Assembly: GCA_949987705.1 (NCBI GenBank)
Contig: OX465281.1
Location: 258,636,542-258,700,541 of the forward strand
Length of the DNA stretch: 64,000 nucleotides
Origin: Thereva unica
Lineage: Eukaryota > Arthropoda > Insecta > Diptera > Therevidae
Direction: 5' to 3'
The number at the start of each line of letters is the position of its first letter. Position 1 is the stretch's first letter. The notes beneath the pieces were generated by a model. It did not search any database. It was not told where the DNA came from and was given only the letters and a program-made list of their open reading frames with translations. Position numbers and translations under genes: made by a program. Shown one piece after another: positions 22,640 through 33,899 of this stretch.

Positions 22640-24030
22640 AGGTAATTTATGTATGAATGCAATTAAAATCGTTGAACGACTGTGATTAGTGCAATCATGC
22701 ATGGGCCTGAACAGAGTTAGCAGCTGGCCAGAATGCTTCGGCACGACAACCACCCCATTTAAAGGATTAGCTAACCTATTCATTTGGGAAACGAAAATTT
22801 CCACTTTAAATCTCCCCAGGTTGGAGAGGCATACCTTCATTCTATCTTTCAGGGTGAAATTTCTGGGTTTAATCCTAAACCCAAAAGTCATTTGGAAGTT
22901 GAACATCGAGGAAAGGGTAAAGAAAACCTGCATAGGTTTCTAGACCGGTAAAAAGACCTTCGGCAAAAGATAGGGTGTCAAGCTAAGAATGATCCTGTGG
23001 ATATACACAGCCGTGGACGTTCAATCCTCTCATCCAGAGTAAGACCTATAATGGCATAAATTTGGGGTCGGTGCAGACAAGGGCAACAGAATCGATGAGA
23101 ACTTGATCCACGAAGACCCTTGAAGCTTTCTGGGCCTGCTTCCTCCTGACACCACACCAAACACCTGATTTCGTGCAGTTCTCTTAGACTGGAAAATCCG
23201 TGGCCTGAACCCTACGCTTATAGGCACATCTTGGATTTGCTACCCTATAGTATGGCCGCTACAACTTCACCCAAAAATCGATCTTCACGAAACCCTTAGC
23301 CGTTGAAATAGTATCAAAAAGAGAGTGTCCTGAAGAATATTGATCTACAGTTATTCTCCGACAAGGAGACGGGTTCAAGAAGGTATCTGGCAGGAGGCCT
23401 ATCTAGAGACGCCTAACTTGTAAGAATGCCCCCGTTGCCATGGATCGATTCGTCGCCTCCCCATGGAGGGTGGTTAGTGCAATTCTGCTATACATAACTC
23501 CACTGTGGGCATCAGCGTTCAACAGGACTGCCAACATAGCAGAAAATGGAAGGTTGTATGCAGACAGGCAGATGCGGGCTAAGAGTCCATAATGGAATTG
23601 CAAGGGAAGTGGGACGAGTCTGTTAAGGCTCGGTGGACCTACAGACTTACACCAAGCGTGGAGAGTTGGATTACGAGTAAACGTTGGGAAGTAAATTACG
23701 GAGAATTTGAGTGGTCATGGGAGATATAGGAAATATCTTCATCATTTCAGGCCCGATGGCTCACTACTGTGCCCAGGTATCCATGAGGACCCAGACCCGG
23801 TCTTCCTGCATTGTTTGAGATTCGCCGAATATAGGGCGGAATTAGAAGCATGACGAGGTTCAAAGATGGATGGAGGAAAGTGGAACCGACGATAAGGCCA
23901 TACCCAGCGACTTGAGGCTGGAAGAAGTCGAGAAAAAAGCAAAGAAACGCAGGAGTATCAGCAACTATATAAAAGCTGATCCAATCCCGCGAAGCAATGC
24001 TAAAAAGCCAGTTCCACGAGGACCAAATCG
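22640..24030 (+). mobile_element. Decayed LINE, RT C-terminal half
   Basis: The plus strand encodes, in order and in shifting frames: RVKFLGLILNPKVIWKLNIE (the LG-x-x-LD-x-x-L-x-W segment, 22850-22915), CRKTFGKR and MILWIYTAVD (thumb region), then near 23600 WDESVKARWTYRLTPSVESW. The last piece is the RWTYRLIP..W signature found at the C-terminus of R1/Outcast-like elements. Numerous stops and shifts show it is dead. It ends without a clear poly(A). Confidence 0.65.
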
Positions 24031-24034
24031 GACC

Positions 24035-26285
24035 AAATCCATCGCTCGACCAAATCCTGCGCTGCAATCGGCCAAAATGTGCTCATTGTGAACACAAATT
24101 TTATGCATTTCTAAAACCCGGTCATGGGCGCCGTGTTACCGCATACAAAGGAATTCCACTGGTTTTTTTTGTGAAGCGCATCAATTGGCGCGCACCAGTC
24201 AAGTAATGGATTGCTTCAGCGAAACCAGCACTATTTATATTTACACAATCACAACGAGCAGCCGCACACCCGCCAACGTCGTTATGGAAATGTGAAAAGC
24301 GCGTTATTAATTGAAATCTAAATCCAGTCATCAATCAGCATCCAAAGGAGAAATAATCTGTTAAGAGGCGTTCGAGTCGCAGCTAATGACCAGATCAACA
24401 TTGGCGCGCGTGCCAATTTGCATATGTATTTGCATTTATGCTAATTGGATAAAGCACTCGATTATGATGAAAGTGACACTCGATAAATTTATGTGATGAA
24501 CGCTCATCAGGTTCAAATAGGCAAGGAAGTTGTTTGATGTTTGGCGCCACTTGATCCTCGCTTTGGTTTTGTGATGGACCTTTTTCTGAGAACTTTTACT
24601 GACATTAAAGCGAGAACAACTGTAAAGTGTTACTTCCGCTAGTTCTGATTGGTACACGCTGGTACGTGAGTAGCGGAAAGGGGGCACAGTCAACGGAAGC
24701 AGTTCAGTTCCCTCTATATAAAGTCCGAAAATTTAATCACTGTAGGGCAACAAGGCCTGTGATCGCGCTCGGTGACTCTTGATACATTTATGTCGCCCGT
24801 TGGTACTAACAAGTCCGCACCATAGAGAATCGCTTTGGCCAGCTTACAACAATGCTGTCCCTCGAGATCGTTGTAAGCCTCCCACATCAAAGTACTTGAA
24901 ATATATGCCTTCACGCAGACGCAAGTACTTTAGTTGTCCCAACGTAATAGAAATCGGCGCCCCATAATGGAGTGGTAGAGAGTCTCCCCAATCGACCGAA
25001 GGACTTCGTAAACAATTTGGTACCACATTGCGGTCGACGTGGAGTTATACATAGTTCGGGCTGCATTCATACCGCGTGTGTCACTTTGTCCTCCATATAG
25101 CTCCAACCGCTGTTGCGCTTTTTTGGTAGGCGCATGCCTAAACGAATTAAAAAAAGAAGAAAGAGAAAGAATTTCATTCGCTCGAAAAATCGAGTGTGCA
25201 ACAACCGAAAAAATTAGTTTTTGTTTTCTTTTCTTTTTTAAGTAATTTTCGCTCTGTTTTTGTTTTGTTTTGCTGCTTCTAGCGTCGAAGAAGCGGGCTG
25301 TTAGCGGATCGCGCAAGTGCGTCGAAAGAAACTTATTTAGTTAAGCTCCACTGCTTAATCGAATCAAATCGGTGCTGTACACGCTCGCGAATTTATTATT
25401 GGATAGGCAAAAGAACCCGAATTAATTCGTAATAGTAAAGTGGAAGATTTGTGAAAGTTTTTGTTATAAAGCAGTGAACGAAAATGCCGAATTGCTTGTA
25501 GTTAATGACCTAAAACTTGGGGTTGCTCGATGTTCAGTGTCCGTGAGATATGAGCATTAAGCGCAACGTTGTAAATTATCGATGGATTTTATTTATGATT
25601 TTTTTGTATGGATAAAAGTTGTCTTTTAACAAGCGAAGTAAATTGTGAATAGAGGGGGCATATCCGTTGGCGAAACTCTGTAGTGCCCATGTATTTTATA
25701 CCATACAAAAACTGGAAAATATTTCATATTGTTCAGACTTTAGAAAATGTTGCTTATGAAATTTATTTTGTTATGTTTTTACACATTTCTTTGAAGATGA
25801 TTAAAATATACTTTTGATGTGGCCATGAAAGCCAAAATTCAATCGTGGCTGTTCAGTGTCTAAAAAGGGATTTACTTGGTCTACTAGAAAGAAGCAAAAG
25901 TTTCTTGCGAAATATTTTGTTAACTTCCAGATATTTAATCAGACTCGGGTTATTTTATAGTTTCCTTGAATGGAAATACTTCTTTACGCCTCTTAGGAGC
26001 GTAGGGCTTTCACAGTGGTTCTACATCGGAGCTTTGTTTTGAGCTATTCTCTTGGTTTCAATACAGGTTTTGTCATAATTTTCCGTTGCTGTCATTACTG
26101 ATCTTTTCCAGGTTTTTTTTTGGTCTACCAATACCTCTTCTTCCTTGCGGATTTCATTCAAGGGTCAAGAATTATTTTCTTTTCGAATTGTGTAATGACC
26201 TGTCCACGCATATTTCCTTTTTTTATCTGTTTGATAGTTATATCTTGTTTTGTTAAAGTCCTTAATAAATTCTGTGTTTGTTATT
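24035..26285. other. Intergenic DNA; isolated TATA-like motif
   Basis: No gene seen. TATATAAAG occurs at 24715-24723, but nothing downstream supports transcription. The 25250-25500 stretch has the composition of a fly 5' leader without an identifiable splice donor or coding exon. Frames at 24930-25316 and 25039-25245 are on opposite strands of the same DNA and have no domains. Confidence 0.35.
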
Positions 26286-26341
26286 TTTTTAGGCCAGGAA
26301 ATTAGAGAGCTGCTAGAGCTAGAGCCTCCCAGCTAGAGCTG

Positions 26342-26436
26342 CTGTTCGACATTCTATACGAAAAAAATAGATTGTCGAACAGTACAAAGGGGCTTTCCCT
26401 AAGCCTCTAGTCTATCACATAAAAAAAAAAAAAAAA
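26342..26436 (+). mobile_element. LINE 3' tail with hairpin and poly(A)
   Basis: CTGTTCGACA at 26342 pairs with TGTCGAACAG at 26373-26382, forming a hairpin with about 16-bp imperfect arms. The tail continues AGTACAAAGGGGCTTTCCCT to CTATCACAT and a run of 17 A (26420-26436). The part after the hairpin matches 8050-8125 on the opposite strand and, more distantly, 86-150. This is the conserved 3' end of a LINE (or a derived SINE) family. Confidence 0.65.
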
Positions 26437-26439
26437 ATA

Positions 26440-28280
26440 TGATAAGCAGGCCCACAAATGCATTCAGAATTCAAGAGATAAAGATATTACCAAATTGCAA
26501 AATATCTAAAATCGCCAATAAACTAGAAACACATCGATGTCGTTAATTTATTAAGACGAAAAAAGATTTGAGTGTGATTCTAGGATCTGCAATTGAAACT
26601 TATACCAGAATACACAGTGCAGGCCGATACCTTTGTCTTGTCACCGCGGGCTGTCTGCAGCTCATCAACATCAGATCAGCAGCAGACCTTCATCTTTTCC
26701 AAGATCAACGACCTCACAGATATCTTTCACTTATCTACAAAAACGACCTAATAGAAATATTCCTTAAATATTTGCCTGTTAAAAATAACTCACAAGAAGC
26801 CCCCGGTACAGTCACGGAACGGTGACTTATCAATTAAGTCCCTTGATAGCTGCCTTCGCCCTGAGTGCGTTGCGCAACTTGAACACAGCCGCGAACAAGT
26901 CAGCCTCAGGTAAATTGTCATATTCCTCACAATCGACATAGCCGTGAGCTTAGGTGTCGAAGCATTAATAACAAATTCCCTGGCATTGCATTGACGTGCA
27001 TCGCGAGCGCACAATAGAATCACAGAAACTGCTCACTCGGGGTTCTCCTCGTCCATAATGCACTTTTGTGACGTCCGCCGCTTGTGCAACAGGTGCAGTT
27101 AATTTAGTAGAAGGCAAGATGGAAGAGGATAACTGGATAAAAAGCGTTAATTCACTGCTACGGCTGGTGCTTCTGCTTTAGTGCAATAATCGCAACGCGA
27201 ACAGCAAATCGCATTCTTCTGGGAGTTTAGAGCGTTCAGTTTGGCCGTTTTTGCCGCCATTGAAGCAGCGATTTTTAGTGAAATTCGATATCAATCCTCG
27301 TGGTGGTGGTGGTGGCGGCGATTGTTGGATAAACACCATAGATATACCAAACTAGTGAAGGTTTTTTTAGTGTAAACTTTTTGTGCCGTGTCGCTTGTGC
27401 CGCCTTCAATCTCGATTTCTGCGGGGAATTTGGTCGCTCGGGTGCTTTTGATGCTTATCGGGCATTAAATCTCCCCCGCCGCACCTGTGTGGCAGCTGTT
27501 TTGTAATTTGATTTGTTGGGGGTGATTATTCGCTTTCGCTTTCATTGTAAAGGATTGGTCATGTGTTAACCACCGAAGAAATTAGGGACAAAGCTGCCCC
27601 CTTGTCTCTTCAATAGGTTCAATTACTGCAAATACCCGGTGCCAGTGAATGCTTCAGCTTTTTTCGACGGCGACCGAAGCAATTTCAGAAGTGACCCAAA
27701 TAGGCTGCTGCCTCAATTGATTTGTTGTCATGATCGATTCTGTTTTACATGCTTGTTGAACATATGTCCACATGTTTTATTAACAAGTTTTTTCCAGCAA
27801 TTGTTTGAAATTTTCATTGCTTGTCCTCCGAGATGAACTGATAGTCCGTGATGGAATTTTCGTAGTAGAAACAGTTCAATGTTCAAAAGAGCATTTCCAG
27901 TTTCATTCAGTTATAAAATTAAATCATGTCTCCGGCAGAGATTCAAGTTTTTTATATCCGCAGTTTGTTTTTAGCAAGAGGTGTTTTTTAAATCAACAGA
28001 AAAGCGCTATATTTTAAAGTGATGATATTTTTTTTATTTAAATCTAAAGTACAAACTCTAAGATAAAGTACAAACTCTATAATGGAACACAATATCTGCC
28101 AAATGTCCGGTTCGGCTCTTCTTACAAACGTCTATTTTTTTTCTCGTTTTCGTATAATAGCGACTGCATTAAGCTAATACCAGCTCTAGTATTGTCTTTG
28201 AGTACTTGCACCGTTGCTGAAGCATTGGCATAGGCTTTATCTTTAATGTATCTTCAAAGAAACAACCCAATGGTACATAT
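26440..28280. other. Intergenic DNA with a weak candidate non-coding first exon
   Basis: No coding gene seen. Around 27235-27360 there is GC-richer DNA with an initiator-like TTCAGTT, a GGT repeat (27299-27314) and AAG|GTTTTT that could serve as a donor. It lies 3 kb upstream of the 5' UTR acceptor at 30221, so it may be a leader exon of the gene at 30427. This is inference only. Confidence 0.25.
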
Positions 28281-28289
28281 TAAGTCTCA

Positions 28290-28751
28290 AAATCTCATAT
28301 TTCTCATATATTCATACAGTATAGCTATTGTTTTACGAGGTGTGGGGCAGGTGGCGCTGTTCTGCTGAAAATAATCCATATCATCTATTTGAGGCCAAAA
28401 AAATCAGTCAACATCGTTTGGCAAGGCAATCCATTCACTCGATTACATCACCAGCCCAAAAGCCACTTCAAACTCCCTCGTTATAAGCTGTTCGACGATT
28501 ACTCTTGGATTTTCGAAGCCCCAGATGCGACAGTTTTGCTTGTTTACGTACCCCAACAGACGAAACCGAGCCTCGTCACGCAGAATAACTTTGTTTAAAA
28601 AAGCATGATCTTGTTCATGCATTTCAGCCATCCAATCAGCGAATGTACAGCATTTTGCATGGTCTTCTGGCTTCACTTCTTGTGTTAGCTGATTCTTATA
28701 CGCATATAGGCGAGGATCTTTGATGCGCAAACTAGCTTTTGATATCCCCAA
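28290..28751 (-). pseudogene. Tc1/mariner-superfamily transposase remnant
   Basis: The minus-strand frame includes YKNQLTQEVKPEDHAKCC, FADWMAEM and ILRDEARFRLLGYVNKQNCR. The first catalytic Asp is in the RDEARF block and the following Y/FVNKQNCR-W block is diagnostic for this transposase group. Further on, in another frame, FFWPQIDDMDYFQQNSATC matches the second catalytic block, where FQQDGA is normal, so the second Asp is replaced by Asn. Frames are broken and the C-terminus is missing. It is inactive. Confidence 0.75.
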
Positions 28752-28849
28752 CTCCTGTGATTATCTCGAAATTGGCAAACCTCGGGTTATAACCACACTA
28801 ATCAACATTAGACATTGGGCGGTAAGACCTATGGGGTGCAATAGGGGGA

Positions 28850-29020
28850 CCCAACCTTCGCTGGAAGCATGGCGTAGAGCAGGACGCTCAGAGCTAAGGG
28901 TTACCAAACTGGATGATATCGGCTCAGAATCGGGACCGGTGGATGGAGAGAACAGTTGCGAGAGGCCAGGACCGGGTCCCGGTTGTAGAGCCGTTAAAGA
29001 AGAAGAAGAAGAAGAATCAT
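28850..29020 (+). mobile_element. LINE 3' end with (AAG)n tail
   Basis: The plus strand reads GGWREQLREARTGSRL then a stop, the kind of D-R-x-x-W-R C-terminus found in RTE-like and related LINEs. It is followed by GTAGAGCCGTTAAAGAAG and a run of five further GAA units to 29017. The same terminal sequence occurs at 540-675. It is a 5'-truncated copy ending in a microsatellite-type tail rather than poly(A). Confidence 0.6.
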
Positions 29021-29024
29021 CATT

Positions 29025-30220
29025 AAAGTGTGGTGCTACTAAAATTATTCTGGCGGTCGTCTATGAACGGGGCAAAACGTTCTATATTTTCATGCATTTC
29101 TATCAGAGGGAAATCGTCATACGAATTGAAAGGCAAGGCACAGTAGTGCCTTCTGTCGACGAATGACAACTCGCCTTATAGGTATTTTATGTGCAGGAAT
29201 TGATTTGGATTTTAGAGAGGCAAAATAAAGGCACCGAACTGCGCAGACCCTGTCACGCAACTGATTGTTTATTGGCCACTTCGAGCATCCTTGCAGCAAG
29301 CAGAGTCACACGCATTTAAAAATCACGCTTGTTATTATTTAAATGTTTGCTAGAAAACTACCTTAAAACCTTTAACTCTCTCTAAACTTCCATAAAACTC
29401 CATATTTTGCGGTGGCAGAGGTGAAACGGAGATTGCTTTCGGTAATTTATGGACAGCCCCTAACTTGTGCGAAGCTTTAATTCACTATGCCTGTGCAAGA
29501 AGGTGCGTGGTGATGATCACAAGTAGTAAAAACTTTACGAACCGTTTTTATGTGATATTCTCCTAATTCCTTTTGTCAAATGTCAAATCGTAATGACAGT
29601 TGGTTGACAGGCCCTGTCAAATGGTGAAAAATTTAAAATGACACCTTTTGTTGAAAGACGTCTTGTCAGTACTAATAGCAACTGCTGCGCCTCGACCTTA
29701 TTTTTGCTAAGGTCATTATAAAGCTGCTGGTGGATGCAAGCACAAATTTACTAGCTGGTCGAGTAGCCACAATTTGAACTTATCTTAATTAATAACTGTA
29801 AACTAAATTAACATGGTCATACTGAATTCACATTGAACTCAGTTGTTGCACTTGCACAGCATATAGTTTTTTGCTCTTCAGCTGATGCCTTTTTTCAGTG
29901 CGCGGAATGGGAGTTTTCCACTAGTCCGCGTCCAAGGTCTCTGCACATATAAACAGATTACTCGAGTTTATTTGCGGCACAGTAAGAAATGGGAACAACA
30001 ACAATTTTTAAGTACTTGTTCCACAGCAGCTCGTTTGCATACGAATTTCCAAGTGCTTTGCACTACGTCCTGTGTCGGCAATTATTGCTCAAGTATTGTT
30101 CTGCCTTTATATTCCCTCTGTTATCTGCTGCCTCCACGCAGCTCTGCTGTGCCATCATTCCCATTCTCTTTAACTTACCCTCAATCCACTGTAATCACTC
30201 TCTTCATTGTTTAATCTTCA
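29025..30220. other. Intergenic or leader-intron DNA, no gene seen
   Basis: Short strings such as GGTAATTTATGGACAGCCCC (29445) match a repeat end at about 8800. The open frames at 29885-30214 and 29989-30303 overlap and have no domain. The 3' part is probably an intron preceding the acceptor at 30221. Confidence 0.4.
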
Positions 30221-30221
30221 G

Positions 30222-30520
30222 GCGAGCATTGAAGAAAGAATTATCGCGCGTGCAAGAAAAGAACAGGCAAATAATTCTTAAGACAGTGGACGTTATACTT
30301 TAACTCGAGTGTGAGTTGGTGTGGTGGACGTTCCGAGTCAAGATATACAAGAATCATAAAGCAAAAAAAAACATTTCATAACATTCTCGTTCAAAGACGC
30401 GGAGTTTAGCCAGACACGACTGCAGAATGAGTGTTAAAGCCGAGAACAAGATTTCAATTAAGATTGAGACAAAGAAGGAATTGATGCTGAATAATAATCA
30501 CAACAACAATAACAATTCCC
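30222..30520 (+). CDS. First coding exon of an unidentified gene (coding from 30427)
   Basis: A pyrimidine-rich tract and ATCTTCAG end at 30221, so the exon likely starts at 30222 with 205 bases of 5' UTR. Translation starts at ATG 30427 (MSVKAENKISIKIETKKE), passes through a short Asn/His-rich run, and meets a strong donor CCC|GTAAGT after 30520. The coding part is 94 bases, leaving phase 1. The N-terminus is charged with a K-I-x-I-K-I pattern. Asn runs are common in insect regulatory proteins, but no function can be assigned. The remaining exons were not found; if they lie downstream, the first intron must span the transposon-rich 30.5-43 kb region. Confidence 0.55.
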
Positions 30521-31100
30521 GTAAGTTTATTATTTTTAATTTTAAGCATTTGCTTGTTTTTTGGCTCACAGAGATTCATAAAGTTAACTTAAGTTAAGCA
30601 CTCCTTTGGAGATTAACATACGCTCACATTTTAGGGTTTCCTTAGCACACTTAAACTTATCTGGTACTCGCGTCGCCGGTGAACGTAAAAGCATCGCAGG
30701 CAGAACTAAGAGGACACGTTAAATTGTAAATTACGCACACTATGTACTCACATTAAAATACCCGGTTTATTAGCAGCTCCCGCACTGTCAGCGTTAGTTA
30801 GGCTAAATTAGACTTTATTATTCTTCATTTAATTTCAAAATAATGTTTTTTGGCAGTATCAATATCCTCTGAGGTTATTTCGCTTGCTCTGGGATGGTAG
30901 CACGTAAGTTGTTACAGTCGACCTCTTCATGCAAAAATTCAAGATAACTTACGTTCTACCTCTGCGTTTTCTGTTTGAGACAGTTCCCAGGGCAATCTTT
31001 TCGAACGGGTGACATGTAGTAGACTAGCTCATACCAGCGACCTCCTCTGCGTGGAAAGACGTCACAATATACTTTAATCTAACCTAGTACACATAATGAG
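30521..31100. other. Intron start, no further feature
   Basis: This follows the donor at 30521. No open frame, repeat or terminus was recognised. Confidence 0.35.
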
Positions 31101-31502
31101 TGGAGTGAATAAAAATTGAGTGTAAGTGTTCACTACTTTTTTTTGAAGTGAACACTTATTTTGGCGTGAATAAAAATAATAGCCTGAAATGCAGCAAAAG
31201 TCATCTGAAGCTTTCATTATGAATCGGCCCTCATAAACATTTACGTCTTTACGTATTTATATACATATTTATCTTGGTTTTTAAATTTTGCGATTATTTT
31301 ATAGCCACTAAACTTACTACTAATTTAATTGACTGCTTATTTAATTTTATTATTACTAGTTGACAACAAAATGACATTTGCCTTTAATCCCAAAATTTCA
31401 TATGGGAATTTTTATTCAAACCAAATCGAGTGTTCACTTTTAACGAATCACTTCACTCAGGAGTGTTCACTTAAAGTGTACACTTAGTTTTTATTCACTC
31501 CA
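31101..31502. mobile_element. Inverted-repeat element with TGGAGTGAATAAAAA ends
   Basis: The left end TGGAGTGAATAAAAA at 31101 and the right end TTTTTATTCACTCCA at 31502 are exact complements. Inward similarity includes AGTGTAAGTGTTCAC against GTGTACACTT and repeated GTGTTCACTT blocks. The interior is non-coding and 402 bp long in total. No matching flanking duplication could be found, so the superfamily is undetermined. Confidence 0.65.
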
Positions 31503-31930
31503 TCCAATATCACGTCTGTAGGTAGAGGCTCGTCAGCAAGGAAGAAATGAGGTAGTAAGGCTATTTCAAGACCTCATATTCATTTTTCGAGGCCTCCCTG
31601 AAACAAGATTAGTCTGTGTCGTAACTTTCATAGCAGGAAGTTAATGACAGGAAGGGTGGCTAGTTTTCGCTAGTAGGCGAGACTATGCCTCTCACACTAG
31701 CTACTACCGTCGTCAGTACGTTAACAAGGAGCACTACCTGATTTTGGTTTGGTTCTACCCCTGCCACGACGATTGTTTTGAGAATAGCTAAGCTTAGGAA
31801 TCACTGGGAGGAGGAGTCGGTCTCATCATGATGTAATATCGAGTAGCAACCTTACTAAGATGGATAGAATAGGTCTGGAGTTTGAAGGCATTCAGATGTA
31901 CATCAGATGAAAATAAAACATACATTAAAC

Positions 31931-33226
31931 TGGAGATGCGCCGAATATAGGTTCGACCGAATACGAATATTTGGTCAAAAACGTACCGAACCGAACATTC
32001 GGTCGAATTATTTGGTTCGTTTTTGCGCAGTTCTCATATAGGTCGGCGAAGCGATCTGCGAGTGGCAGCCTTGGCCCATCCCTTGAGCACTTCGCGCTAA
32101 TTCGGCTCGTTCACTCAATACGCCGCTCTTTCTTTTATTGCAATTTCTCGGGTGATAGAATTATCGCCAAAAAATAAGGGGCTAAAGCAAGAATTCTATA
32201 AACATTGGCCCCTGTGCTGAATGTCAAGTCGTGATTTGTGACAAGTTTTTTGAGTTGAAGAGAGTGACGTTTTAATCGAATTATGATTTTCAGCATAGTG
32301 GCCTAGAGTGGAAGTGCTAAGTGCGAGTTTAGCCCCCTATGCTGAAAGTCGCAATTCGTCTGAAACGCCACTTTCTTCAACTCAAAAAACTTGTCACAAA
32401 TCACGACTCGACATTCAGCACAGGGGCCATTGAAGCACATAGGTCGACTGATTTGCAATCCCAGTTTCAAACTGGTTTCACCATTATTACGCTCACAACC
32501 AGTTTGCAACCAAAATGAAACCTTTGTCTACACACAAGCGTAACTGATTTTTCATCAATCGATGTTCTGTGATCACGAAGATTATGTTGAATAAACTTTG
32601 ACATATACAAATGCAACCAGGGAACTGAAACTGGTGACATTTCCAAGCGTAGATGCGTTGCATTCGGTGACAGACAATATAGAAGTGTGTGAGTGTGTGT
32701 GTATTCAAATGCGACTTGACGGAATATTGCATGAATGCAATGCATGCAATGCAAATGTCGGTGTACTTTCAACTTTTTCTATATTGCCGCATTCGACATA
32801 GAACACACAATTATACACTCGTTACTTATGTCGGGACGGAATGCAACTACGAAATTAAGTGTTGGTGGAAACTCGCCGCATATCATGAAACCGCTGATTG
32901 CAACGCAAGTACAAGCTTTATAGTGCTTCCGACGGGCAAGAACAGTCGTACGTACGCAAGCAGTTGCAAACTAGTTTCAAAACGGTCTCGTTTCTGTTGA
33001 CTCGTGTGTGAATTCTCAATTTTTTAAATTTTTGATTTTGTGAATAAATATGGTTACTAATACTACCTATGTATGTACGGTTCCAGAATAAAGCCTCTTT
33101 AACATATTTAACTCTTAAAACAATACTCTTCAAATATTCGGTAATAATTCGGCTGAATGCGAACATTAAAAAACATGCCGAATATACCGAATACGAATAT
33201 TCGGCCGAACATTCGGCGCATCTCTA
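31931..33226. mobile_element. hAT element, non-autonomous (near-perfect 8-bp duplication)
   Basis: Ends TGGAGATGCGCCGAATAT and (in complement) TAGAGATGCGCCGAATGTTC are inverted copies, continuing with CGAATAC/TATTCG repeats rich in TTCGG. Flanks are CATTAAAC (31923-31930) and CATTCAAC (33227-33234), an 8-bp duplication with one difference, as expected for hAT. The 1296-bp interior has open frames (for example 32689-33000) but no hAT transposase motif. It contains a nested MITE at 32207-32428. Confidence 0.8.
32207..32428. mobile_element. MITE nested in the hAT element (ATT duplication)
   Basis: GGCCCCTGTGCTGAATGTC at the left is mirrored by GACATTCAGCACAGGGGCC at the right. The arms extend about 60 bp with very few differences (AAGTCGTGATTTGTGACAAG against its complement). 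ATT flanks both sides (32204-32206, 32429-32431). The size is 222 bp with no coding frame. A related fragment lies at 58414-58527. The ends and the ATT target resemble those of the foldback element at 11996-13655. Confidence 0.85.
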
Positions 33227-33246
33227 CATTCAACATTCCCAAATAT

Positions 33247-33888
33247 CAGTGTTGGCATCAATGGATTAATTTCGTCAATCGATTAACTAATCGATTAAAA
33301 AATTAATCGATTAAGTTAATCGCTACTAAATTAATCGAGATTAAAATATTAATTCTAATCACGATTAATTTATTTAATCTTTAATCGTCAATCGTTAATG
33401 TGATTGATATATGACTAAGTCATACCGTGTTAGTTTGGATTAGTGTGAAAGCTAATTAAATTTAGTTAGGTCGAAAAATAATCCTGCATAATAAAATAAA
33501 ATCCAAAAAAAATAAGGTACTTGAAGAATTGAACGTTTAAATGAACGAAATCGAAAAAACTTAACCGCGGGTGAATTGATACACCTCGCTGATTATGTCA
33601 CATTGGTTTTATTTTTATTGAATTCGGCATATCAAAATTAGTGAAATATTGAAACAGAAATCGAAGTATTACAGTAACACTTCCCTCTAACAAGATGAAA
33701 ACTGCGAAATTGTGTAGTTTTTTGAATTTTTTTTAAACAATTGATCGTAATCTTGATTAGCGATTGACAATTAGATTCAATTAATCGTCAATCGCGATTA
33801 ACGATTGAAAATATTAATCTTTAATCGCGATTAACTTTTTAATCGTTAATTTTTAATCACTAATCGGATTATGTTTTTACCAACACTG
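33247..33888. mobile_element. hAT MITE with perfect 8-bp duplication CCAAATAT
   Basis: Ends CAGTGTTGGCATCAATGG and (in complement) CAGTGTTGGTAAAAACAT share the hAT-type CAGTGTTGG terminus. CCAAATAT is present on both sides (33239-33246, 33889-33896). The subterminal regions are packed with TAATCG/CGATTA motifs in both orientations, of the kind that bind hAT transposases in known elements. The 642-bp element has no coding capacity. Confidence 0.9.
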
Positions 33889-33899
33889 CCAAATATACT

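Noticed and set aside
24368..24395. GTTCGAGTCG string resembling a tRNA T-loop
   Set aside because: No acceptor stem, anticodon arm or internal A box around it.
24711..24725. TATATAAAG as a core promoter
   Set aside because: No transcript structure, coding exon or initiator supports a gene there.
32598..33000. Overlapping frames of 62-103 codons
   Set aside because: They lie inside a non-autonomous hAT element and read through the same bases in several frames.
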